This document shows, in pieces, positions 18,071 through 27,727 of a DNA stretch of 48,244 nucleotides. Made by a program: the position numbers and the translations under genes. Location of the stretch: positions 1-48,244 of the forward strand of contig JASLFU010000041.1 of the NCBI GenBank assembly GCA_030150405.1, read 5' to 3'. The notes under the pieces are model-generated. The model saw only the letters and a program-made list of their open reading frames with translations. It did not search any database and was not told the DNA's origin. The DNA comes from Ignatzschineria sp. Lineage in GTDB: Bacteria > Pseudomonadota > Gammaproteobacteria > Cardiobacteriales > Wohlfahrtiimonadaceae. Position 1 is the first letter of the stretch; each line of letters opens with the position of its first letter.

Positions 18071-19354
18071 ATGACCGTTCTATTTCTCTTTATCGCACTC
18101 TTTTTCTTTATGTTGATCGGTGTTCCCGTCGCCATCTCATTAGGTTTATCGAGTGTTCTAACCATTACCTTTTTCAGCCCCGACTCACCCCGGGGGCTCG
18201 TGATTAAGATGTTCGAAACATCGGAGCACACCACCTTAATGGCCATTCCCTTCTTCTTAATTGCAGGAGCATTTATGACCACAGGGGGCGTTGCGCGGCG
18301 TCTAATCGACTTTGCAAATAGCTGTGTGGGGCATATCCGTGGGGGGCTTGCCATTGGTTCTGTTCTTGCATGTATGCTCTTTGCAGCGCTCTCAGGCTCA
18401 AGCCCGGCAACTGTGGCGGCGGTAGGCTCTATTGCCATTGCCGGCATGGTCCGCTCAGGATACCCCATGGAATTTGGCGCTGGCATTATCACCAACGCAG
18501 GAACATTAGGGATCTTAATTCCCCCCTCTATCGTCATGGTTGTATATGCGGCAGCTACCGAGCAATCCGTGGGTAAGATGTTTATCGCTGGTATCGTACC
18601 TGGGACACTCCTAGGCGTTGTTTTGATGATTGCGATCTATATCGTTGCACGGATCAAAAACCTTCCTGCACAACCTCGGGCAACCTTTAAAGAGTGGGTC
18701 ACCTCCTTTAGACGCGCCCTTTGGGGATTATTACTGATGGTTATTATTCTTGGAGGCATCTACTCCGGGATGTATACACCTACAGAAGCAGCGGCAGTAG
18801 CGGCGGTCTATTCAGCCTTTGTTGCGCTTTTTGTCTATAAAGATATGGGCTTTAAAGATCTCCCCAATGTGATTCTCGAAGCAGGAAAAATGACGGTTAT
18901 GCTGATGTTTGTCATCGCTAATGCCATGATGTTTGCCCATGTTCTCACCACAGAGCAGATTCCAATGTTGATTGCTGACTGGGTAATTAACCTAGGACTC
19001 TCCCCCTGGATGTTCCTTATTATTGTGAATATTGTCCTGCTTATTGCGGGGAGCTTTATGGAGCCCTCGGCGATTATTTTGATCTTAGCGCCGATCTTCT
19101 TCCCTATCGCTATGGAGCTGGGAATTGATCCCATTCACCTCGGGATTATTATGGTGGTCAATATGGAAATTGGGCTAATTACACCCCCTGTTGGGCTCAA
19201 CCTTTTTGTGACTTCAGCGGTCACCGGTATGCCCTTAACGAAGACGATTAAATCAGCCCTTCCGTGGCTTTTACTCCTGCTCTTCTTCTTAATTTTGATC
19301 ACCTATATCCCGGCAATCTCCCTTGGTCTGCCAGAGTTGATCAATGCGAATTAA
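18071..19354 (+). CDS. dctM: DctM, large permease subunit of the C4-dicarboxylate TRAP transporter
   Basis: 427-aa polytopic inner-membrane protein of the DctM family, which drives solute import with a sodium or proton gradient. It is hydrophobic throughout, with about 11-12 segments. Signature stretches include FFLIAGAFMTTGGVARRL, ALSGSSPATVAAVGSI, LGILIPPSIVMVVYAAATE and NMEIGLITPPVGLNLFV; the paired SSPAT and TPPVG motifs belong to the two-fold inverted ion-binding sites. It directly abuts dctQ and is followed by a strong terminator at 19421-19456, so it ends the operon. Confidence 0.94.
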   Translation: MTVLFLFIALFFFMLIGVPVAISLGLSSVLTITFFSPDSPRGLVIKMFETSEHTTLMAIPFFLIAGAFMTTGGVARRLIDFANSCVGHIRGGLAIGSVLACMLFAALSGSSPATVAAVGSIAIAGMVRSGYPMEFGAGIITNAGTLGILIPPSIVMVVYAAATEQSVGKMFIAGIVPGTLLGVVLMIAIYIVARIKNLPAQPRATFKEWVTSFRRALWGLLLMVIILGGIYSGMYTPTEAAAVAAVYSAFVALFVYKDMGFKDLPNVILEAGKMTVMLMFVIANAMMFAHVLTTEQIPMLIADWVINLGLSPWMFLIIVNIVLLIAGSFMEPSAIILILAPIFFPIAMELGIDPIHLGIIMVVNMEIGLITPPVGLNLFVTSAVTGMPLTKTIKSALPWLLLLLFFLILITYIPAISLGLPELINAN

Positions 19355-19420
19355 AGATGATAAAGCAAGTAAGGCTACAACGAATTTCTAAAACTTATTC
19401 AACATAAATTTTAGAGTATT

Positions 19421-19456
19421 GAGCATCTAAATGAATTATTTAGATGCTCTTTTTTT
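19421..19456 (+). terminator. Rho-independent terminator of dctPQM
   Basis: Perfect 12-bp stem GAGCATCTAAAT with ATTTAGATGCTC, loop GAATT, then seven Ts. Confidence 0.9.
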
Positions 19457-19569
19457 ATCTAATACTTTTAAAGCTCTGCTTGATCTCCGCTCAAAACTCC
19501 CCCTATCCCCTCCCCTTAATGTTAAAATATTCCATTGCCAATCATTGCTCTCTAGGATGGATAGATAAG

Positions 19570-19992
19570 ATGAAGCCTCTATTAACCGTTGCCATAATGC
19601 TTATTTTAAGCGGCTGCCTGTCGGATCTTCCCGCAGTCAAAACAGAATATATGAATCCCGATGGCTCTATTAGCCACTCTCAATCAGATGCTAAGAAAGG
19701 CGCTGTACTGATCAACCCTTTAAGCTATATCTATGAAGATCACGGGCATCAGATCACGGTGACCTATGTCAATCAGGGCAAACAACACTTCGCAATGCTC
19801 CAACGGGAAGGACGCGCGCCCCTTAAACTTCCTCAAGTTGAGGCATGGGCAAAGGGGGCTAAATATCAATTAGGGGAGATTACCTGGCAAACACAGGGAG
19901 ATACTGCCCTCTTCATTGAAAAACACCAGGGCCATGCTTTTACTAAAGTACGAGAGATCGACCCTATAACAGAGTGGCCTACTCACAAATAA
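19570..19992 (+). CDS. Lipoprotein resembling the MliC lysozyme-inhibitor fold
   Basis: 140-aa lipoprotein starting MKPLLTVAIMLILSGC (lipobox Cys16). The ATG at 19570 is chosen over the open frame from 19444 because only this start gives a signal peptide with a lipobox. The C-terminal half (about 58-115: ITVTYVNQGKQHFAMLQREG, LKLPQ, WAKGAKYQLGEITWQTQGDTALF) has the strand order of MliC/PliC inhibitors of C-type lysozyme, but the two cysteines that form the family disulfide are absent. Members sit in the outer membrane facing the periplasm. The assignment is by pattern only; an unrelated beta-rich lipoprotein is possible. Confidence 0.6.
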   Translation: MKPLLTVAIMLILSGCLSDLPAVKTEYMNPDGSISHSQSDAKKGAVLINPLSYIYEDHGHQITVTYVNQGKQHFAMLQREGRAPLKLPQVEAWAKGAKYQLGEITWQTQGDTALFIEKHQGHAFTKVREIDPITEWPTHK

Positions 19993-20064
19993 GCTACTTT
20001 AAAAGCAGATAAATGTAGATGCTTTACAATAGACCCACCAAATTGATAACTAAGGAGTTTTCCG

Positions 20065-20517
20065 ATGAAAAAGATTAAATTTACTCTTCCACTGTTGCTA
20101 CTTTTTACCCTTAGCGCCTGTGCCCACAGCCCTCAGGAAGAGCTTTCCGTCCCAGAAAAGCGTTATTTAGCTGCTCAAAAGGAGGTAAAAAGCCTCCCTT
20201 CGACACAATATTTAACCCAAAATGGAGATATCTATATTGGCGATATTAAGGGGGGAAAAGCGGAAGGCTTCGGTAAGCTCACTCAGCGTGATGGCACACG
20301 CTATACGGGCGCTTTTAAAAATAATCTCCCCCACGGATTTGGCATTACAGAAGCCAGTGATGGCGCTCTCTATGAAGGGGAGCATCGCGCAGGTGAATTC
20401 CATGGTCGTGGCAAGATCACCTTCAGCAATCAGTCTGCTTTTATGGGAGAGTTTCGTAACAATAAGGTCTACCGGGGCTTAATGGTCTTCCCTGATGGCC
20501 GCGCGGTGGAGATCTAA
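20065..20517 (+). CDS. MORN-repeat lipoprotein
   Basis: 150-aa lipoprotein with lipobox LSAC (Cys19) followed by a charged linker and four MORN repeats of about 23 residues (54-77, 78-100, 101-123, 124-145), each with the Y/F-x-G-x(n)-G-x-G pattern such as RYTGAFKNNLPHGFG and LYEGEHRAGEFHGRG. MORN repeats build elongated beta sheets that serve as binding or scaffold surfaces; no enzyme activity is indicated. A TACAAT at 20025-20030 is a likely -10 box and AAGGAG precedes the ATG. It shares a bidirectional terminator with the convergent exporter gene downstream. Its partner is unknown. Confidence 0.85.
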   Translation: MKKIKFTLPLLLLFTLSACAHSPQEELSVPEKRYLAAQKEVKSLPSTQYLTQNGDIYIGDIKGGKAEGFGKLTQRDGTRYTGAFKNNLPHGFGITEASDGALYEGEHRAGEFHGRGKITFSNQSAFMGEFRNNKVYRGLMVFPDGRAVEI

Positions 20518-20543
20518 TCTTCTCTTAAAAATATCTCTGTTAT

Positions 20544-20583
20544 AAAAAGGCTGCGAAGGAAGAGCTCTTTCGCAGCCTTTTTT
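20544..20583. terminator. Bidirectional rho-independent terminator
   Basis: Stem AAGGCTGCGAA/TTCGCAGCCTT is flanked by As on one side and Ts on the other, so it can stop both the MORN gene (+) and the exporter gene (-). Confidence 0.85.
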
Positions 20584-20624
20584 ATGTTTACCAATATATA
20601 CTGCTTTGACCGCAATCTTCCACA

Positions 20625-22112
20625 CTATTCCCGATTCGCTAATTCATCGCCATCTTTAGGGTGTAAGCGAGCAAAGATAAAACTGGCCAAAAAAGTTAAA
20701 AATCCAACACTCACAAAAGTAAATTTAAAAGCTTTGCCGATCTCTTCGGGCGCTTTAACTACCCAAGTTTGCGAGGCATAAAAATTAAGTAAAAGCGCTG
20801 CAACAGCTATCCCCACCGTCATCGCCAGTTGTTGATTCACTACCATTAAACTATTCCCACTACTCTGCTGATGAGGGCGTAATTTAGAGATTGTTAAGGA
20901 ATTCATAGCGCTAAATTGTAGCGAGTTAAAGATTCCCAAAATAAAGAGCTGAAGCACCATTATCCATTTAGGAACAATTCCCCCAAGAAGCCCGACTAAC
21001 ATCACTGAAAAGGCGATAAAAATAGTATTCCAAATCAGAATAGGCCGATAACCGAGCCGATGAATAATCTTGGTTACCTGAGGTTTAATAAAGATCCCCC
21101 CTACCGCCATCGGCACCAGCATCCAACCCGACTCGCTAGGTGAATAGCCGAGCGAAACCTGCAAAAATAGCGGTAATAGAAAGGGCATTGCACTAATAGC
21201 AAAACGAGCAACTAAGTTCCCCCGAAGCCCAATTCTAAAGGTGCGAATATCAAAGAGCTCCCAAGGGAAAAGAGGCATCGCCGCAATTTTTGCATAGTGC
21301 CAATATTGAATGAAGAGTACAGCACCAATAATCATGGTAAGAATCGATAGCAGTGGGAAGTCCCCCCGGCTTAAAAACTCTAACCCTAACGTTAAGAGAA
21401 AAACTCCGCTTCCAAAATAGAGATACCCTTTTCCATCAAACTTCACATTTTTAGCGCGGAAATCGGGCATATACTTTAAAGAGAGGAGGATTGAGATCAG
21501 CCCAATGGGTAAATTAATTAAGAAAATCCAATGCCAGCTGGCAAGCTCAACGATATAGCCCCCCAATACTGGCCCTAAGATAGGGCCAATTAAAGCAGGT
21601 GTGATCGCATAGTTTAATACCCGGAGATAATCTGATTTTGCGTAACTCTTCATAAGCGCAAGTCTCACCACAGGCGATAAGAGCGCGCCCCCAATACCTT
21701 GCACCACCCGAGCTAAGATTAAAACAGTTAAGTTGGGAGATAGCGCCGCAACCAACGAACCTACACTAAAGAGCATGAGCGCTAAAAGAAAGACCCTTTT
21801 CGTACCAAAGCGATCGGCCATCACGCCACTTAAAGGGGCAAAGAGTGCCAAAATTAAGGTATAGCTAATCAGCACCGATTGCATATTTAGGGCGGACTGC
21901 CCCATATCTTCTGCAATACTCGGCAGTGCAGTATTTAAAATCGTGGTATCGAGCATCTGCATAAAGATCGCAATAGCCATAATAATAGGCAATACTCGCT
22001 TCGAGCGCTCACTAATCACAATCATCCCTTCGCTCTTACTCTCCCCCGCTCCATTTTCGGTTAATGGACCTCTCTCTTTTATCTCCAATTTCTCCATCCT
22101 CTCCCGCCCCAT
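20625..22112 (-). CDS. DHA2-family MFS drug exporter (MdtD-like), mirror copy
   Basis: Identical copy of 26133-27620. It encodes a 495-aa, 14-segment proton antiporter with the family motif LDTTILNTALPSIAED at 54-69. It converges on the MORN gene and is divergent from rnpB. Confidence 0.85.
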   Translation of the reverse strand: MGRERMEKLEIKERGPLTENGAGESKSEGMIVISERSKRVLPIIMAIAIFMQMLDTTILNTALPSIAEDMGQSALNMQSVLISYTLILALFAPLSGVMADRFGTKRVFLLALMLFSVGSLVAALSPNLTVLILARVVQGIGGALLSPVVRLALMKSYAKSDYLRVLNYAITPALIGPILGPVLGGYIVELASWHWIFLINLPIGLISILLSLKYMPDFRAKNVKFDGKGYLYFGSGVFLLTLGLEFLSRGDFPLLSILTMIIGAVLFIQYWHYAKIAAMPLFPWELFDIRTFRIGLRGNLVARFAISAMPFLLPLFLQVSLGYSPSESGWMLVPMAVGGIFIKPQVTKIIHRLGYRPILIWNTIFIAFSVMLVGLLGGIVPKWIMVLQLFILGIFNSLQFSAMNSLTISKLRPHQQSSGNSLMVVNQQLAMTVGIAVAALLLNFYASQTWVVKAPEEIGKAFKFTFVSVGFLTFLASFIFARLHPKDGDELANRE

Positions 22113-22217
22113 GGCCTCTCCTTACTATTTATCTCTACTTTAAGACTCCCTACCCCACCATAGGGAATCTTCGAACTTTCAGTATACCGTAATGCCCCCT
22201 TACCCTTAAAAGAAAGA

Positions 22218-22246
22218 TTGCTTTACCCCGCCAGATAGCGCAAAAT
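22218..22246 (+). promoter_or_regulatory. Candidate rnpB promoter
   Basis: TTGCTT (22218-22223), 17 bases, CAAAAT (22241-22246). The predicted transcription start falls at about 22253, where RNase P RNA homology begins. Confidence 0.5.
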
Positions 22247-22253
22247 AGCGGAC

Positions 22254-22600
22254 TTGAGTTGGCTGGATAATCGCTAGTCTTATAAAGGATTAGAGGAAAG
22301 TCCGGGCTCCTCGGATCAAGGTGCTAGATAACATCTAGAGGGCGTGAGCTCGTGGAAAGTGCTGAAGAAATTAGACCGCCTCAAACTTTGAGGTAAGGGT
22401 GAGAAGGTGCGGTAAGAGCGCACCGTACGAGAGGTGACTCTTCGTAGCTGAGGTAAACCCCATCTGGAGCAAGACCAAATAGGAGTACATTAGACGAGAT
22501 CCGCGTTGTACTCGGGTAGGTCGCTTGAGCCTAGGAGCAATTCTAGGCCTAGAGGAATGATCATCCACGACAGAACCCGGCTTATCGGCTAACTCATCCC
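22254..22600 (+). ncRNA. rnpB: RNase P RNA, bacterial type A
   Basis: Catalytic RNA of RNase P, which trims tRNA 5' leaders. Universally conserved blocks are present in order: GAGGAAAGTCCGGGCTCC at about 22310, AAGGGTGAGAAGGTGCGGTAAGAG, GACCAAATAGGAG, CGGGTAGG and ACAGAACCCGGCTTATCGG near the 3' end. The 5' GAGTTGGCT pairs with GGCTAACTC at the 3' end to form P1. Length and order fit the Escherichia coli type A RNA; ends are accurate to a few bases. Confidence 0.97.
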
Positions 22601-22664
22601 CATTCTATTGAAATATGCTTTATTGAAAGCTTGAAAATCACCCATCGATACAACGAGAGATATC

Positions 22665-23516
22665 ATGACAATTGCGGATGCAATTCTTGAAGGGAAAAGA
22701 CTGTTAGCACATCTCCCCTCCCCTCAATTTGAAGCAGAACTCCTCCTCTCCTATCTACTCGATCGCAATCGTAGTTATCTGATCGCCTTTCCAGAAAAAG
22801 CATTATCCTCCTCAATGATAGAAGCGTATCGCCAGCTCCTTATGCGCCGAGCGGCGGGAGAACCTTTTGCCTACATTAGCGGAGAGAAAGAGTTTTATGG
22901 CTTACAATTGACAGTCAATGAAGAGACTTTAATTCCGCGTGATGATACTGAAGCGATTGTAGAAGCTGCTCTTGAGCGGATTCCTATAACTGTAGAGAGC
23001 GCCTTCTCTCTACTTGATCTTGGCACCGGCAGTGGCGCTATTGCGCTAGCCATCAAAAAATATCGTCCTGATATTGAGGTGACCGCTGTTGATTACTATC
23101 CACAAACTTTAAAAGTTGCAGCACAAAATGCCCAGAGAAATAATCTCGATATTGAGTTTATCGAGAGCAATTGGTTTAGCTCACTTCCTAAAGCCTCTTA
23201 CAATCTCATTCTCTCCAATCCCCCCTATATCGATCCCATCGACCCTCACCTTGATGGCGATGGTGTAAAATATGAACCCAAACGCGCCCTAATTGCAGAG
23301 AACCGTGGATTGAGCGATCTCTTCTATCTGATCGATAATGCACCCTTCTACTTTAAAGATGCCGGTTGGCTTCTCCTTGAACATGGCTATGATCAGAGTC
23401 AAATTTTGCAGCAAAGGATGGCGCAAAAAGGGTATCAATCGATCGAAACGCTACAAGATTATGGTGGAAATGATCGTGTCACCCTCGGTTTTTACTCGTC
23501 CACTAGTCGCCCCTAA
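22665..23516 (+). CDS. prmC: PrmC (HemK), release factor glutamine methyltransferase
   Basis: SAM-dependent methyltransferase that N5-methylates the glutamine of the GGQ motif in release factors RF1 and RF2, raising termination efficiency. It is 283 aa (Escherichia coli 277). The N-terminal helical release-factor-binding domain spans about 1-85, the linker reads TLIPRDDTE (usually TLIPRPDTE), the SAM loop LDLGTGSGAIAL is at 117-128 and the catalytic NPPY at 185-188, followed by the family's YEPKRAL stretch. In enterics prmC lies beside prfA; here it follows rnpB and precedes a decayed regulator gene. No clear terminator is seen after it, and 23517-23779 is AT-rich without a recognisable gene. 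Confidence 0.95.
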   Translation: MTIADAILEGKRLLAHLPSPQFEAELLLSYLLDRNRSYLIAFPEKALSSSMIEAYRQLLMRRAAGEPFAYISGEKEFYGLQLTVNEETLIPRDDTEAIVEAALERIPITVESAFSLLDLGTGSGAIALAIKKYRPDIEVTAVDYYPQTLKVAAQNAQRNNLDIEFIESNWFSSLPKASYNLILSNPPYIDPIDPHLDGDGVKYEPKRALIAENRGLSDLFYLIDNAPFYFKDAGWLLLEHGYDQSQILQQRMAQKGYQSIETLQDYGGNDRVTLGFYSSTSRP

Positions 23517-23779
23517 GTCCGACTAAAGAATACTTTTGTACAGAAAAACCGTTTATTTACGGGAGTAAAGCTAGCCTATCAATAGCTTAAAAGATATCAA
23601 GAAAAGTGGGAGACTGTCGGAAGAGTAGCAGTGACGCTAAAACGGAGATAAGCATATAATGAAATCATAGGGTATCCCCCAGAACACAGGCATAATGGAT
23701 CTTTTCGTTATATCATTGCTTAAATTATCATTTATAATGTATAAAAACTTATCGAAAACTGCTTTCTTTAAAAAGTTAG

Positions 23780-24122
23780 ATGAAGAAAAGTGACGAAAAG
23801 ATGCCGAATAACCACATAAAGAGCCCCTCCTCTTAGAGCTAAAATTATATGCAAAAGCCCCTGATTTCATCACCCTCCTTCCACATGCAACGTTAAAGTG
23901 AGAGCTCTACACACTGGAAACTCGGTTATCTAAGCCAAAATGATCGGGAATATTGTACAAATGAGGTCCCTCAATGCTGCCCCTAACACAAAATAATATT
24001 AGTCTATATCACCCATGCATCAGTTAAAGGTCTATACCCCCAATACGATTCATATAGAAGAGAATCTTTTAGCGGAATTGGAGAGGACCAAAGAGCAAGG
24101 ATATGCCATAATTGATCAAGAG
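23780..24122 (+). pseudogene. Decayed IclR-family regulator (PcaR/PobR-like), cut by the palindrome axis
   Basis: Pieces of an IclR-type regulator appear in order in different frames: an N-terminus MKKSDEKMPNNHIKS from 23780; LLLELKLYAKAPDFITL, resembling the first HTH helix; WKLGYLSQNDREYC, resembling the end of the winged helix (LGY-x-Q-DGREY); and, after a gap lacking most of the effector domain, VYTPNTIHIEENLLAELERT plus KEQGYAIIDQEL from 24015. The last part is the classic IclR segment YTPxT-x(n)-LLxEL-x(3)-R-x-QGYA-x-DQEL. Stops and frame changes separate the pieces, so the gene was already broken. At base 24122 the sequence turns back on itself. Identification is by pattern from memory and not by search. 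Confidence 0.6.
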
Positions 24123-24465
24123 CTCTTGATCAATTATGGCATATCCTTGCTCTTTGGTCCTCTCCAATTCCGCTAAAAGATTCTCTTCTATATGAATCGT
24201 ATTGGGGGTATAGACCTTTAACTGATGCATGGGTGATATAGACTAATATTATTTTGTGTTAGGGGCAGCATTGAGGGACCTCATTTGTACAATATTCCCG
24301 ATCATTTTGGCTTAGATAACCGAGTTTCCAGTGTGTAGAGCTCTCACTTTAACGTTGCATGTGGAAGGAGGGTGATGAAATCAGGGGCTTTTGCATATAA
24401 TTTTAGCTCTAAGAGGAGGGGCTCTTTATGTGGTTATTCGGCATCTTTTCGTCACTTTTCTTCAT
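24123..24465 (-). pseudogene. Decayed IclR-family regulator, mirror copy
   Basis: Exact reverse complement of 23780-24122. The palindrome axis forms its truncated 3' end. Confidence 0.55.
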
Positions 24466-24728
24466 CTAACTTTTTAAAGAAAGCAGTTTTCGATAAGTTT
24501 TTATACATTATAAATGATAATTTAAGCAATGATATAACGAAAAGATCCATTATGCCTGTGTTCTGGGGGATACCCTATGATTTCATTATATGCTTATCTC
24601 CGTTTTAGCGTCACTGCTACTCTTCCGACAGTCTCCCACTTTTCTTGATATCTTTTAAGCTATTGATAGGCTAGCTTTACTCCCGTAAATAAACGGTTTT
24701 TCTGTACAAAAGTATTCTTTAGTCGGAC

Positions 24729-25580
24729 TTAGGGGCGACTAGTGGACGAGTAAAAACCGAGGGTGACACGATCATTTCCACCATAATCTTGTAGCGTTTC
24801 GATCGATTGATACCCTTTTTGCGCCATCCTTTGCTGCAAAATTTGACTCTGATCATAGCCATGTTCAAGGAGAAGCCAACCGGCATCTTTAAAGTAGAAG
24901 GGTGCATTATCGATCAGATAGAAGAGATCGCTCAATCCACGGTTCTCTGCAATTAGGGCGCGTTTGGGTTCATATTTTACACCATCGCCATCAAGGTGAG
25001 GGTCGATGGGATCGATATAGGGGGGATTGGAGAGAATGAGATTGTAAGAGGCTTTAGGAAGTGAGCTAAACCAATTGCTCTCGATAAACTCAATATCGAG
25101 ATTATTTCTCTGGGCATTTTGTGCTGCAACTTTTAAAGTTTGTGGATAGTAATCAACAGCGGTCACCTCAATATCAGGACGATATTTTTTGATGGCTAGC
25201 GCAATAGCGCCACTGCCGGTGCCAAGATCAAGTAGAGAGAAGGCGCTCTCTACAGTTATAGGAATCCGCTCAAGAGCAGCTTCTACAATCGCTTCAGTAT
25301 CATCACGCGGAATTAAAGTCTCTTCATTGACTGTCAATTGTAAGCCATAAAACTCTTTCTCTCCGCTAATGTAGGCAAAAGGTTCTCCCGCCGCTCGGCG
25401 CATAAGGAGCTGGCGATACGCTTCTATCATTGAGGAGGATAATGCTTTTTCTGGAAAGGCGATCAGATAACTACGATTGCGATCGAGTAGATAGGAGAGG
25501 AGGAGTTCTGCTTCAAATTGAGGGGAGGGGAGATGTGCTAACAGTCTTTTCCCTTCAAGAATTGCATCCGCAATTGTCAT
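24729..25580 (-). CDS. prmC: PrmC release factor glutamine methyltransferase, mirror copy
   Basis: Identical copy of 22665-23516: 283 aa, SAM loop at 117-128 and NPPY at 185-188. Confidence 0.93.
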   Translation of the reverse strand: MTIADAILEGKRLLAHLPSPQFEAELLLSYLLDRNRSYLIAFPEKALSSSMIEAYRQLLMRRAAGEPFAYISGEKEFYGLQLTVNEETLIPRDDTEAIVEAALERIPITVESAFSLLDLGTGSGAIALAIKKYRPDIEVTAVDYYPQTLKVAAQNAQRNNLDIEFIESNWFSSLPKASYNLILSNPPYIDPIDPHLDGDGVKYEPKRALIAENRGLSDLFYLIDNAPFYFKDAGWLLLEHGYDQSQILQQRMAQKGYQSIETLQDYGGNDRVTLGFYSSTSRP

Positions 25581-25644
25581 GATATCTCTCGTTGTATCGA
25601 TGGGTGATTTTCAAGCTTTCAATAAAGCATATTTCAATAGAATG

Positions 25645-25991
25645 GGGATGAGTTAGCCGATAAGCCGGGTTCTGTCGTGGATGATCATTCCTCTAGGCCT
25701 AGAATTGCTCCTAGGCTCAAGCGACCTACCCGAGTACAACGCGGATCTCGTCTAATGTACTCCTATTTGGTCTTGCTCCAGATGGGGTTTACCTCAGCTA
25801 CGAAGAGTCACCTCTCGTACGGTGCGCTCTTACCGCACCTTCTCACCCTTACCTCAAAGTTTGAGGCGGTCTAATTTCTTCAGCACTTTCCACGAGCTCA
25901 CGCCCTCTAGATGTTATCTAGCACCTTGATCCGAGGAGCCCGGACTTTCCTCTAATCCTTTATAAGACTAGCGATTATCCAGCCAACTCAA
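25645..25991 (-). ncRNA. rnpB: RNase P RNA, mirror copy
   Basis: Exact reverse complement of 22254-22600, with all conserved type A blocks. Confidence 0.95.
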
Positions 25992-25998
25992 GTCCGCT

Positions 25999-26027
25999 AT
26001 TTTGCGCTATCTGGCGGGGTAAAGCAA
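25999..26027 (-). promoter_or_regulatory. Candidate rnpB promoter, mirror copy
   Basis: Mirror of 22218-22246 (TTGCTT, 17 bases, CAAAAT). Confidence 0.45.
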
Positions 26028-26132
26028 TCTTTCTTTTAAGGGTAAGGGGGCATTACGGTATACTGAAAGTTCGAAGATTCCCTATGGTGGGGTAGGGAGT
26101 CTTAAAGTAGAGATAAATAGTAAGGAGAGGCC

Positions 26133-27620
26133 ATGGGGCGGGAGAGGATGGAGAAATTGGAGATAAAAGAGAGAGGTCCATTAACCGAAAATGGAGCGGG
26201 GGAGAGTAAGAGCGAAGGGATGATTGTGATTAGTGAGCGCTCGAAGCGAGTATTGCCTATTATTATGGCTATTGCGATCTTTATGCAGATGCTCGATACC
26301 ACGATTTTAAATACTGCACTGCCGAGTATTGCAGAAGATATGGGGCAGTCCGCCCTAAATATGCAATCGGTGCTGATTAGCTATACCTTAATTTTGGCAC
26401 TCTTTGCCCCTTTAAGTGGCGTGATGGCCGATCGCTTTGGTACGAAAAGGGTCTTTCTTTTAGCGCTCATGCTCTTTAGTGTAGGTTCGTTGGTTGCGGC
26501 GCTATCTCCCAACTTAACTGTTTTAATCTTAGCTCGGGTGGTGCAAGGTATTGGGGGCGCGCTCTTATCGCCTGTGGTGAGACTTGCGCTTATGAAGAGT
26601 TACGCAAAATCAGATTATCTCCGGGTATTAAACTATGCGATCACACCTGCTTTAATTGGCCCTATCTTAGGGCCAGTATTGGGGGGCTATATCGTTGAGC
26701 TTGCCAGCTGGCATTGGATTTTCTTAATTAATTTACCCATTGGGCTGATCTCAATCCTCCTCTCTTTAAAGTATATGCCCGATTTCCGCGCTAAAAATGT
26801 GAAGTTTGATGGAAAAGGGTATCTCTATTTTGGAAGCGGAGTTTTTCTCTTAACGTTAGGGTTAGAGTTTTTAAGCCGGGGGGACTTCCCACTGCTATCG
26901 ATTCTTACCATGATTATTGGTGCTGTACTCTTCATTCAATATTGGCACTATGCAAAAATTGCGGCGATGCCTCTTTTCCCTTGGGAGCTCTTTGATATTC
27001 GCACCTTTAGAATTGGGCTTCGGGGGAACTTAGTTGCTCGTTTTGCTATTAGTGCAATGCCCTTTCTATTACCGCTATTTTTGCAGGTTTCGCTCGGCTA
27101 TTCACCTAGCGAGTCGGGTTGGATGCTGGTGCCGATGGCGGTAGGGGGGATCTTTATTAAACCTCAGGTAACCAAGATTATTCATCGGCTCGGTTATCGG
27201 CCTATTCTGATTTGGAATACTATTTTTATCGCCTTTTCAGTGATGTTAGTCGGGCTTCTTGGGGGAATTGTTCCTAAATGGATAATGGTGCTTCAGCTCT
27301 TTATTTTGGGAATCTTTAACTCGCTACAATTTAGCGCTATGAATTCCTTAACAATCTCTAAATTACGCCCTCATCAGCAGAGTAGTGGGAATAGTTTAAT
27401 GGTAGTGAATCAACAACTGGCGATGACGGTGGGGATAGCTGTTGCAGCGCTTTTACTTAATTTTTATGCCTCGCAAACTTGGGTAGTTAAAGCGCCCGAA
27501 GAGATCGGCAAAGCTTTTAAATTTACTTTTGTGAGTGTTGGATTTTTAACTTTTTTGGCCAGTTTTATCTTTGCTCGCTTACACCCTAAAGATGGCGATG
27601 AATTAGCGAATCGGGAATAG
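26133..27620 (+). CDS. DHA2-family MFS multidrug exporter (MdtD-like)
   Basis: 495-aa major facilitator of the 14-segment DHA2 family, which exports drugs or metabolites in exchange for protons across the inner membrane. After a 38-residue charged cytoplasmic N-terminus, the first segment carries LDTTILNTALPSIAED (54-69), the family's motif D1. GVMADRFGTKR (about 98-108) is the loop 2-3 motif A, and the motif C-like stretch ITPALIGPILGPVLGGYI marks an antiporter. It most resembles the MdtD branch. No membrane-fusion protein or outer-membrane partner lies nearby, so it probably works alone. AAGGAG precedes the chosen ATG; an in-frame ATG five codons later is an alternative. The substrate cannot be read from sequence. 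Confidence 0.88.
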   Translation: MGRERMEKLEIKERGPLTENGAGESKSEGMIVISERSKRVLPIIMAIAIFMQMLDTTILNTALPSIAEDMGQSALNMQSVLISYTLILALFAPLSGVMADRFGTKRVFLLALMLFSVGSLVAALSPNLTVLILARVVQGIGGALLSPVVRLALMKSYAKSDYLRVLNYAITPALIGPILGPVLGGYIVELASWHWIFLINLPIGLISILLSLKYMPDFRAKNVKFDGKGYLYFGSGVFLLTLGLEFLSRGDFPLLSILTMIIGAVLFIQYWHYAKIAAMPLFPWELFDIRTFRIGLRGNLVARFAISAMPFLLPLFLQVSLGYSPSESGWMLVPMAVGGIFIKPQVTKIIHRLGYRPILIWNTIFIAFSVMLVGLLGGIVPKWIMVLQLFILGIFNSLQFSAMNSLTISKLRPHQQSSGNSLMVVNQQLAMTVGIAVAALLLNFYASQTWVVKAPEEIGKAFKFTFVSVGFLTFLASFIFARLHPKDGDELANRE

Positions 27621-27661
27621 TGTGGAAGATTGCGGTCAAAGCAGTATATATTGGTAAACAT

Positions 27662-27701
27662 AAAAAAGGCTGCGAAAGAGCTCTTCCTTCGCAGCCTTTT
27701 T
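27662..27701. terminator. Bidirectional terminator, mirror copy
   Basis: Mirror of 20544-20583, between the exporter gene (+) and the MORN gene (-). Confidence 0.85.
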
Positions 27702-27727
27702 ATAACAGAGATATTTTTAAGAGAAGA

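Noticed and set aside
23637..23873. 78-codon minus-strand open frame after prmC (mirror 24372-24608)
   Set aside because: It is antisense to the decayed IclR remnant and has no domain pattern.
24100..24145. Hairpin telomere of a linear replicon at the axis
   Set aside because: No telomere-resolvase gene or telomere-like terminal features are visible and the axis lies in a chromosomal-type pseudogene; a fold-back artefact is simpler, though this is not excluded.
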